This document shows positions 54,198 to 61,348 of a stretch of 64,000 bases of DNA, one piece after another. The notes below the pieces were generated by a model. That model had not been told where the DNA came from and did no database searches. It was given only the letters and a program-made list of their open reading frames with translations. Numbering within the stretch: position 1 is the stretch's first letter; the number at the start of each line of letters is the position of its first letter. The translations under genes were made by a program, and so were the position numbers. Source of the DNA: VRUE01 sp963704505 (lineage in GTDB: Bacteria > Actinomycetota > Thermoleophilia > Solirubrobacterales > 70-9); assembly GCA_963704505.1 (NCBI GenBank), contig OY969912.1:1178001-1242000 (forward strand), written 5' to 3'.

Positions 54198-54559
54198 CAG
54201 CTGTCTCCTTTGTCGGTTTCGAGAATCTGCTCCATCCGCCCGACCCGGCCACGCCAGTCCGCCTCGAGGCGATCGAGTGCGGCGTGGGCGCGTAGGAGGG
54301 CGTCGGACTCGGTGTGGACGATCGACTCGCGCCCGACCCGGTGCTTGCTCACCAGTTCGGCCCGCTCCAGCACGGCGACGTGCTTCTGGATCGCCGTCAC
54401 GCTGATCGGGTGTTCGCGGGCCAGGGCCGAGACCGATAGCCGGCCCTCGTGGGCGCGGCGGAGGATGTCGCGGCGGATCGGATCGGCCAGCGCCCTGAAC
54501 AACAGGTCGGTGTCGTCCCCCTCTTCGGCGTCTCGGGCGCGTTTCTCATCTACAACCAT
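54197..54559 (-). CDS. ArsR-family winged-helix transcription regulator
   Basis: 120 residues: LFRALADPIRRDILRRAHEG, then VSALAREHPISVTAIQKHVAVLERAELVSKHRVGRESI, a full winged helix with the recognition helix SVTAIQKHVAVL. No metal-binding Cys pairs, so not an arsenic sensor; in ArsR-AHSA1 pairs the regulator usually represses its own operon. ATG chosen because TAACTT lies 8 nt upstream and a palindrome covers the start; a longer start six codons up has no such site. Confidence 0.9.
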   Translation of the reverse strand: MVVDEKRARDAEEGDDTDLLFRALADPIRRDILRRAHEGRLSVSALAREHPISVTAIQKHVAVLERAELVSKHRVGRESIVHTESDALLRAHAALDRLEADWRGRVGRMEQILETDKGDS

Positions 54560-54573
54560 TGGGTTGCAAGTTA
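54553..54573 (-). promoter_or_regulatory. Leaderless promoter and palindrome at the ArsR start
   Basis: TAACTT (minus strand) lies 8 nt before the ATG. CAACC-ATTG-GGTTG, a palindrome, covers the start codon and could be the ArsR operator. The rest of the gap to the next gene (about 250 bp) shows no other clear feature. Confidence 0.5.
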
Positions 54574-54829
54574 GCACGACGCTTTGAGCTGTGCCCTCGC
54601 GGCGGGCCGGAGAGCGACACCGCGCATCGACCGGTTCCTACATGCGAGACTCGGTTGGTCGGCGCGGGCACCGCACGGGGGCCCGCGATGAGACATCTTC
54701 TCGACGCTCTCCGTGACCTGGGTTGCCCCAGATGCCCGCTCACAGTTCGCTTCCCGGCCGCGGGCGCGAGGGTGGCGGCGGGCACAGAAGGTGCGAAAGG
54801 CTCCCTGGAAACGCGACCAGGAGGGCCAG

Positions 54830-56236
54830 ATGGCGCAGCGGAAGACCTTGACCGAAGCGCAGGTTGGTGTTCTGCGCTGGATCGATGACGGCTGTCCCGA
54901 TGGGGTGATGCAGGACAGCTTCCATCGCATCTCCGCCGCCGCCCTTGCCCGGCGCGACCTAGTTGAGATCAGCGGCCGGCGCGAGACCTGGGCGGCAAAG
55001 ACCACCGAAGCCGGACGGGCCTATCTGGAGAGCGTGGACGGCGCCGAACCGCCAATACCTCGCCAGAGCAATACCTCGGTCACTCACCAACTCGTTGACG
55101 ATGTGATCAACGCCGGGGGTTCGCTTCGGGTACCCCAGCGTCGCTGGGGAGGCAAAGGCGTCGACTATGAGAACCGGGCTCTTATTGCCGAACGTCATCG
55201 CAAGGTCCCACCAGGCAACCGCCTCTCGGTAAAGGCGATCTCAGATGAGGAGCTAGAGATCGAGCTTGTCGAGGCTCCCGGTGTGGGCGAAGCCGAGGTC
55301 GTTGCGATCGAGGTGCCAGAGCGAGTCAAGCGATACCACCCGGCGGCGAGGCGCTTCCGAGATGCCAAGGGCCAACACGAAATCTCAAAGGCTCAGCTAC
55401 CCAGAGCGCTGCGAATACTGCACGCGATCGCCTCTGAGGCCGAGCGGCGTGAGTGGTCGATCGAGGCAACCGATCCCTCGGAGGAGGGGAGGGGAGCCGC
55501 TCTGGGGATTGACCTCGAAGGGCAGCTCTTCACCTTGGCCTTCATGGAGAAGGGCGTCGGTAATCGGGCGGAGTGGGAAGCAGAAGTAGCCCGCTATCGC
55601 CACAACGTCCGCGAGTGGCCCAGATTCAGCGGAGAGTCTCCGCCGCGTTCCTATGATCTCGACGCTACGGGTGAGCTCACAATCGGATTGACCAGTGAGC
55701 GCTCTTGGCGGTTTCGTGCTCGGCAATCCCACTGGTCTGATCGCTCGTCCTGGACGCTGGAGGAGCGTCTCCCGCATCTCTTCGTGGAGATCCAGGAACG
55801 AGCGGTCGAAGGGGCGCGGCTAGACGAGGAGGAGCGGCGTCTAGCCGAGGAGGAAGCTGCCCGCGAGAAGCGCGAAAGGCAAGAGCGCGAGGAGCGCTGG
55901 AATGAGTTGATGGGGGAGGCACAGAGAGGCCTGATTGAGTCCCACCGCGCCACCTGGCTTCACTCCCGACTCGAGGCCTGGGATGAGGCGGAGCGCATCA
56001 GGCGCTACTGCCAGGCGATGGAGACCACCGCGGGTGAGTCCGAGGAGACAGCGACCTGGGTCGCCTGGGCGCTGGGGTATGCCGAGAAGATCGATCCAAT
56101 CGGCGTTCCGACCAGCCTGCCCGAGGATCCTGTGATGACCCACGAGGCGGTCCAAGAGCATCTTCCCGACGGCTGGAGCACTTACGGTGCCGAGCATCGC
56201 TGGAGACCACGACCGCGGCGCGCCTGGCCCAGGTAG
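54830..56236 (+). CDS. Large hypothetical protein with N-terminal winged helix and coiled coil
   Basis: 468 residues. The first about 75 residues look like a winged helix (LTEAQVGVLRWIDDGCPDGV, then RISAAALARRDLVEISGRRETW). The middle is mixed alpha/beta and rich in Glu (EEELELVEAPGVGEAEVVAIEV). Residues about 330-400 form a charged coiled coil (EEERRLAEEEAAREKRERQERE). No known family. It ends 5 bp before the tRNA-Met-like gene and may be cargo of the element ending there. ATG start behind AGGAGGG. Confidence 0.6.
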   Translation: MAQRKTLTEAQVGVLRWIDDGCPDGVMQDSFHRISAAALARRDLVEISGRRETWAAKTTEAGRAYLESVDGAEPPIPRQSNTSVTHQLVDDVINAGGSLRVPQRRWGGKGVDYENRALIAERHRKVPPGNRLSVKAISDEELEIELVEAPGVGEAEVVAIEVPERVKRYHPAARRFRDAKGQHEISKAQLPRALRILHAIASEAERREWSIEATDPSEEGRGAALGIDLEGQLFTLAFMEKGVGNRAEWEAEVARYRHNVREWPRFSGESPPRSYDLDATGELTIGLTSERSWRFRARQSHWSDRSSWTLEERLPHLFVEIQERAVEGARLDEEERRLAEEEAAREKRERQEREERWNELMGEAQRGLIESHRATWLHSRLEAWDEAERIRRYCQAMETTAGESEETATWVAWALGYAEKIDPIGVPTSLPEDPVMTHEAVQEHLPDGWSTYGAEHRWRPRPRRAWPR

Positions 56237-56241
56237 CCATA

Positions 56242-56316
<75 letters not shown>

Positions 56317-56396
56317 TACGCAGAACCTCCGGAGATCCGGGGGTTTTGTCGCTTCCGGGGTTCTGACGCGCAGTTGCGGTTGCCGTCAATTAGCCG

Positions 56397-56612
56397 TCAT
56401 TGCGAGGCGCGGCTCCGATTGCCGTAGGTGTTCTGGCGCACCCATTCCTGGAGGTCCTCGCGCGTGAAGCGCAATCCGCGCTCCCCGATTCGGACATGGG
56501 GGAGGCCCCGCGACCGGACCAGTTCGTAGAGCGTGGCCCGGGGGACATTCAGCAGCTTGGCGGCTTCATCTGCGTTGAGGAGCGGGGTTTCGAGTCTCTG
56601 CGGCTGCTCCAT
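56397..56612 (-). CDS. Excisionase-like MerR/AlpA-type DNA-binding protein
   Basis: 71 residues: LLNADEAAKLLNVPRATLYELVRSRGLPHVRIGERGLRFTREDLQEWVRQ, the helix-turn-helix and wing of the excisionase (HTH_17) family. Such proteins act as recombination directionality factors or small regulators. It lies 80 bp beyond the tRNA-Met-like gene and points toward it, consistent with control of excision of the element to the right. Confidence 0.9.
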   Translation of the reverse strand: MEQPQRLETPLLNADEAAKLLNVPRATLYELVRSRGLPHVRIGERGLRFTREDLQEWVRQNTYGNRSRASQ

Positions 56613-56794
56613 ATGAGTTGGCCGGACGACTTTCGAACCCCCGGCTTTCGGCAGCAGAATAGGCGATCTCTTGGAGCCTGGTCCTAAGGATTATGTATCG
56701 GCCAAGCGTTCACGCTTTCACGCGAAAGGGGATATCCGGTCTAGTGCTTTTGTGCGTGCGCGCTCCCGACGTCGTTAGGCATACTGCGGGCATC

Positions 56795-57274
56795 GTGGCT
56801 TCGCCAAGCGACCTCACTTACGACGTCTGGACCGACGGCGCCTGCGCCCACAAGACCAGCGGCGCCGGTGGGTACGGGGTGGTACTCGTTGCCCGCCGGG
56901 CCGATGGCAGCCTCGCCAAGCAGTGGGAGGTCTCCGGCGGCGAGGCCGCGGCCACGAACAACCGGATGGAGCTGATGGCGGTCGTCGCCGGATTGCGCGA
57001 ATTGCCCGCGCCCGCGCGCGTTTGCATCCACATCGACTCGAGCTACGTGATGGACGCCTTCGACCAGGGCTGGCTTGAGCGCTGGCAAAGCAACGGCTGG
57101 CGGACATCGGGCAGAAAGCCGGTGAAGAACCGCGACCTGTGGGAGGAGCTGTTCACCGAGGTTGACCGTCACAAGGTGGACTGGGTGAAGGTCCCCGGTC
57201 ACTCCGGGGTCGAGTTGAACGAGCGCGCGGACGAACTCGCCTGTGCTCAGCGGGACGTCTACGCCCGGCGCTGA
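56795..57274 (+). CDS. rnhA: Ribonuclease HI
   Basis: 159 residues, degrading RNA in RNA-DNA hybrids with two metal ions. Catalytic tetrad: Asp in VWTDGAC, Glu in NRMELMAVVAGLR, Asp in HIDSSYVMDAF, Asp in VPGHSGVELNERADELA. GTG start chosen to match the family N-terminus; upstream in-frame residues are not conserved in type. Canonical bacterial form, unlike the RNase H-fold protein 3.6 kb away. Confidence 0.92.
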   Translation: MASPSDLTYDVWTDGACAHKTSGAGGYGVVLVARRADGSLAKQWEVSGGEAAATNNRMELMAVVAGLRELPAPARVCIHIDSSYVMDAFDQGWLERWQSNGWRTSGRKPVKNRDLWEELFTEVDRHKVDWVKVPGHSGVELNERADELACAQRDVYARR

Positions 57275-57362
57275 GCGGTCCGCTCCCAGGGCCTCGATCC
57301 ACTCGCGCTTCCTATGCACGAGAGGCGGCAGCGATACCACCTCGAGCAAGCGAGCATTGGGA

Positions 57363-57435
57363 TGGGGCGGGCTGGACTCGAACCAGCGGCCAAGGATTAT
57401 GAGTTTCGTGCTCTGACCAACTGAGCTACCGTCCC
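57363..57435 (-). tRNA. tRNA-Met-like (CAT) with broken anticodon stem
   Basis: 73 nt on the minus strand. Acceptor GGGACGG/CCGCCCC (one A-C mismatch), D-arm GCTC-AGTTGGTCA-GAGC and T-arm GCTGG-TTCGAGT-CCAGC are good. The anticodon loop CTCATAA is intact but the flanking 5-nt strands (CGAAA and TCCTT) pair at most at two positions. Likely a decaying or element-borne tRNA, next to the defence-type genes. Confidence 0.6.
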
Positions 57436-57502
57436 GATGCTCGAATCATCCTGCCAGGCGGATCGAGGTGAGCGTCGAGGCGGTTCCATTTATCCTGCCG
57501 CG

Positions 57503-58168
57503 ATGTCCAGCGGCGATGATTTTGCGTCCGCCCTTAGGTCTCTCGGCGCATTTCTCGACAAGGCACCCCTCACGGAAAGCATCGCGGACCTTGAGGGGGA
57601 ATTAGAAGATTCCGCGGCTGGAGAGGTCGAGGACGTTCTCAAGAACGCCGGAATCTCTCCACCTTTGCTTCGCAACGCGATGATCGTCCGGGAGAGACTC
57701 GGTCGCATCAGCGACGTTATTCACGCGTCAGCAATTCTGCTGGCCCTTCCGCACCTGCTTGCGCCAGACGAGATTCTTGCTAGACCCTCGCTGGGTGCGG
57801 GAAATGACAAGTCGAGGCCGTTCGATCTGGAGACGGATCGCCGAGTGGCAGAGTTCAAGTTGGCTGGATGGAAGGGCAGCGATGCAATGCGGAAGCGGCA
57901 AACCTTCAAGGACCTCGTTCATCTCGCTGCGGACGAATCAGATCGGGCGGCGGAGTTGTACGTTCTTGGCGATATGCCGATTCATTTCCTCACGACGAGC
58001 AAGTCGAAGGCAAGTTGGGGATTGGATCGGTCGCCGCCAATTCGGAAGTTGTTCGAGCAGCGTTTTGGATCGCTAGAGATGACGATTGCTGACTTCAGGA
58101 AAGGTCCAGGCGCGCACGTCAAGATCATCGACCTGGAAGAGCGTCTGCCGGATCTGTTCGCTTCGTAG
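57503..58168 (+). CDS. Candidate PD-(D/E)xK nuclease, unknown family
   Basis: 221 residues. The N-terminal half is helical (ALRSLGAFLDKAPLTESIADL). Residues 106-125 read PFDLETDRRVAEFKLAGWKG: Asp108/Asp112 followed by Glu117-Phe-Lys119, the E-x-K core of PD-(D/E)xK nucleases, with a following helix carrying RKRQTFKDL. The remainder is mixed alpha/beta (LYVLGDMPIHFL). TATCCT lies exactly 6 nt before the ATG. It is convergent with and 64 bp from the methylase-helicase operon, so it may be its nuclease partner. Function is inference. Confidence 0.6.
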   Translation: MSSGDDFASALRSLGAFLDKAPLTESIADLEGELEDSAAGEVEDVLKNAGISPPLLRNAMIVRERLGRISDVIHASAILLALPHLLAPDEILARPSLGAGNDKSRPFDLETDRRVAEFKLAGWKGSDAMRKRQTFKDLVHLAADESDRAAELYVLGDMPIHFLTTSKSKASWGLDRSPPIRKLFEQRFGSLEMTIADFRKGPGAHVKIIDLEERLPDLFAS

Positions 58169-58232
58169 CGGCCTTCAGGGGCGACGAGACTTTCTGGCGC
58201 TAAACGCCGCCTGCCATCGATGCCAAGGTGGG

Positions 58233-59417
58233 TCAACGAAGGCGTACCCGACGCTCCTTGTTGTCGTACTCGTAAGAGCCGATTGTCTCCGCACTGACCA
58301 GATCAATCGCTTCATCGATCGCGGAGAGCGGAACGTCGAACCACTCGTTGGCCTCAGCGACGGCCTGGCCATTTTGCTCAAACCAGATGTCGAGACGAGC
58401 GGATGAGAAGAAGTTGTGCAGGATCGACTCGACTTGTCTAGCGACCGCAGCGGGGAGAGAGTAGGACGCAACCACCTCTACCGGGGCTCCCAGGAATGTC
58501 GTGTTGGCTTCGGCATCGGCTATTCGGTCCTTCACCGTCTGCGTGGTGGACCCGATCTTGTAGACGGTCTCGAATGCGGAGAGTTGAGAATCGTTTGAGA
58601 GCGAGCGGAGCACGTAGACGTGGCCCATCTTGGTCCCGGAATCCAGGCCCATGCGCTTCAGCGTTTCCTCGACAGGCTCGGTGACCCGGCGGCCATCCTT
58701 GTAGAGATTGCTGGCGAGTGATTGCATCAGCAAGTTCGATTCAGTTCCGTTGTCGAAGATGCAGCGAGTGCGTGCGTTGGCCTTGCGGATCTGGTCGAGC
58801 TTCAGGTCGCCCAGGGCGGCGACGTAAAGCAGGACGCCGTTCAGGACGAAGAACTTGCCCGCTTCGATCTCGCTCGGCTTCCTGAAGGGCAACAACTTTC
58901 GTCGTCCAGCGCGCAGGTCGGTGTGACAGGCCTCGAACAGATCCTGAAAGCTTTCGAAGTCCTCCGCAGGACGCCGTCGGGCGATCTCCTCGGGCATCGT
59001 CTGCGTCTTGGGCACATGTTTGAGGTCGAAGATGTCCCCGGTCCCTTCCAGCAGCCCAAATGGGTCGGAATCGCGGGCGTCATCGACCGTCTCCGGGGGC
59101 GTATCTGGAATCTGCACCGGCTCTGGCTCAGGCGGCGCCTCTCCGAGCAGCCCGAGGTCGTCTGCAGCACGCAAAGCTGCCGCCTGGTCTTCGTTCTCAC
59201 GGATCGCGTGAAGCCGCATCGCTAGCTTCGCCTCGGTCATATCGGTCTGCGTTCGCTCCGGCTCCCTGCCGTTGGCACGAGTGAATTCGGCGATCTCTTG
59301 AAAGGAGGCCAACAGACGGTCGTCGGCGGTCACAGGGGCTCTCTTTGGGGCCGTCTTGAGCAGACCAAGTTCATCCTCCGCGAGCATCTGCAGAAGCATC
59401 TCGCGGTCCAGGGTCAT
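58233..59417 (-). CDS. GIY-YIG-type (T5orf172/MUG113-like) nuclease-domain protein
   Basis: 394 residues. The N-terminal about 250 residues are helical and unfamiliar (MLAEDELGLLKTAPKRAPVTADD; later ESFQDLFEACHTDLRAGRRKLLPF). Residues about 262-345 carry the GIY-YIG-like core: GHVYVLRSLSND, then VYKIGSTTQTVKDRIADAEANT, and ARQVESILHNFFSSARLDIWF, matching the T5orf172 class. Last of the three-gene operon; start overlaps the helicase stop (ATGA). Probably the DNA-cutting or DNA-sensing component. Confidence 0.8.
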   Translation of the reverse strand: MTLDREMLLQMLAEDELGLLKTAPKRAPVTADDRLLASFQEIAEFTRANGREPERTQTDMTEAKLAMRLHAIRENEDQAAALRAADDLGLLGEAPPEPEPVQIPDTPPETVDDARDSDPFGLLEGTGDIFDLKHVPKTQTMPEEIARRRPAEDFESFQDLFEACHTDLRAGRRKLLPFRKPSEIEAGKFFVLNGVLLYVAALGDLKLDQIRKANARTRCIFDNGTESNLLMQSLASNLYKDGRRVTEPVEETLKRMGLDSGTKMGHVYVLRSLSNDSQLSAFETVYKIGSTTQTVKDRIADAEANTTFLGAPVEVVASYSLPAAVARQVESILHNFFSSARLDIWFEQNGQAVAEANEWFDVPLSAIDEAIDLVSAETIGSYEYDNKERRVRLR

Positions 59418-61348
59418 TGTGCCTGGAGGTTCTGCTCTCGGACCTCGCGCTGCATATAGAGCAGCGCCTCAGCCATGCGACGCTCCAACGGATCATGGGA
59501 ACGAATGTCTGGGCGCTGACCGCCATGTCCCTTCACAAACAGATTTATCTTTGGCCAAAGCAACTTGGCCTCGTCCTCGGTGATGGTCACACGCGTCGTG
59601 TCGATCGCGTCCTGGATCACCTTCAGCACCTGTTTAGTGACGCTCTTGGACAGGATCTCGAACGCCTCCTGGAAGGGGTTAACCTGATCGATCAGGTCAA
59701 TGTGCAACTCGTTAATGTTGACGAACTTTCCGGCCATAAGAACGAACTTTTTGTCACCGACATCCTTGATTTCACCGTTCTTGACCACTGAGTCGACGAC
59801 AACATGCTGGCGGACCTCCTCGATCTCAGCCTCGTCGAGGCCCGGGTAGACCTCGCGAATGATCTTCGGGATTAGCACCTTGTTCATGACCTCAGGGTCG
59901 ATGTTGCCTGGCATCGCCTTGAGCATCTGCTGGTCTTGAAGGATCTTGGCCTTGAGATCGTTCAGATCGGTCTCGACGATGTTCTGCACCCGCTCGGTTG
60001 TGGGCTCCTTAAATCCGCCGATCTTCAGGTCGCCAGGCGAGGCCGGTGCCTCGTCCCCGGTGCGCCTTGTCCTGAAGTTGAAGTTCGGCGCCAGCACCTG
60101 CTCCATCAGGAGCGAGGCGGTGATTGCCTTGAGCATGTTGTTGACCGCGACCTTTACCTCGTCATCTTCGGCATCCGGTTGGGCGATCAGGTTCGTGAAC
60201 TGGGCATGGGCCTTGTTCGGCGAGTCGCGGGTGGCGCGGCCGATGATCTGGATGATCTCCGTCAGTGAGCCGCGGTAGCCGATCGTCAGCGCGTGCTCGC
60301 ACCAGGGCCAGTCAAAGCCCTCCTTCGCCATGCCCAGCGCGATGATCAGGTCGATGTCGTCGGCGTCCTCGATCTGACGTAGGTAGTTGACGATCTTGTC
60401 GCGCTCCCGCGGGTCGTCGTTGACGAGGTCGGCGACTTTGATCGGTTTGCCATCGATCTCGCGCTCGACGGTAATGACGCCGTTCTCGGGGTCGTGGCCA
60501 ACGATCCTGCCGATGCTGTCGAGAATCGAGTCGACCTCGGCGACCTTGTCCTTGAGCGACTCGCCCGACCCGACGTGCGGGATGTGCAGGATCGTCTTCT
60601 TGTCCGTGTCCAGCACTTCGTGTACCGCTTCCGTATAGCGACCTTGATAAAAGTGATAACCAATTCCAAGGCTCTTGAGGTGGGTGTATCCGTTTAGCTG
60701 CTCGTAATAGTTGTAGGTGATCTTGGTGAACCTCTCCTCGTCCTCAGGCAGAAGCACGGGGGCGGCGTCACCGCGGAAGTACGAGCCCGTCATCGCCACG
60801 ATGTGCGCGTCGGTGTTGCGCATTACAGAGCGGAGCAGAGCACCAAGGCGACTGTTCTCGTCGGAGGAAACGTGGTGGAACTCGTCGATCGCAAGCAATG
60901 TGCCGTTGAGCACCTCCTCGTCGATGGCGTCGTGAGCGAAGCGTAGGGTCGCGTGGGTGCACACGAGCGTCGTATCTGCGCCATTGAGGAAATCGATCAC
61001 TGACTGGACCTTTCCCTGGTCTGAGCCAGGGAGACAGAGGTTGTTCCGTTCCTCCACCTCCCAGTCGGCAAAGAAGCCATGCTTCGTCAGCGACGTGCTC
61101 GCAAAGGATTTCCCGATCGCGCGCTCCGGCACCGCTACGATCACCTTTTTCAGCCCCTGATTGAAAAGCTTGTCCAGCGCCAAAAACATCAGCGCACGTG
61201 ACTTGCCGGATGCTGGCGGCGCTTTTAGCAAGAGGTACTGGCTAGCACGGGCGGCAAACGCTTTGCGCTGCATGTCCCGCATCCCAAGCGAGTCGGTCTT
61301 GGTGCTCTCGCCCGTGCGTGCGTAGGTGACGTCAACGAGATTAGGCAT
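59414..61348 (-). CDS. SF2 DEAD/DEAH-box helicase of the methylase operon
   Basis: 644 residues. Walker A APPASGKSRALMFLALD at about 43-55, DEFHH motif II near residue 155 (LLAIDEFHHVSSDEN), motif III VAMTGSYFRGDA, and motif VI IQIIGRATRDSPNK in the second RecA domain; a charged C-terminal region of about 220 residues (LKAKILQDQQMLKAM; ...GHGGQRPDIRSHDPLERRMAEAL) follows. ATP-driven translocation on DNA. Start overlaps the methylase stop by 1 nt. Confidence 0.92.
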   Translation of the reverse strand: MPNLVDVTYARTGESTKTDSLGMRDMQRKAFAARASQYLLLKAPPASGKSRALMFLALDKLFNQGLKKVIVAVPERAIGKSFASTSLTKHGFFADWEVEERNNLCLPGSDQGKVQSVIDFLNGADTTLVCTHATLRFAHDAIDEEVLNGTLLAIDEFHHVSSDENSRLGALLRSVMRNTDAHIVAMTGSYFRGDAAPVLLPEDEERFTKITYNYYEQLNGYTHLKSLGIGYHFYQGRYTEAVHEVLDTDKKTILHIPHVGSGESLKDKVAEVDSILDSIGRIVGHDPENGVITVEREIDGKPIKVADLVNDDPRERDKIVNYLRQIEDADDIDLIIALGMAKEGFDWPWCEHALTIGYRGSLTEIIQIIGRATRDSPNKAHAQFTNLIAQPDAEDDEVKVAVNNMLKAITASLLMEQVLAPNFNFRTRRTGDEAPASPGDLKIGGFKEPTTERVQNIVETDLNDLKAKILQDQQMLKAMPGNIDPEVMNKVLIPKIIREVYPGLDEAEIEEVRQHVVVDSVVKNGEIKDVGDKKFVLMAGKFVNINELHIDLIDQVNPFQEAFEILSKSVTKQVLKVIQDAIDTTRVTITEDEAKLLWPKINLFVKGHGGQRPDIRSHDPLERRMAEALLYMQREVREQNLQAQ

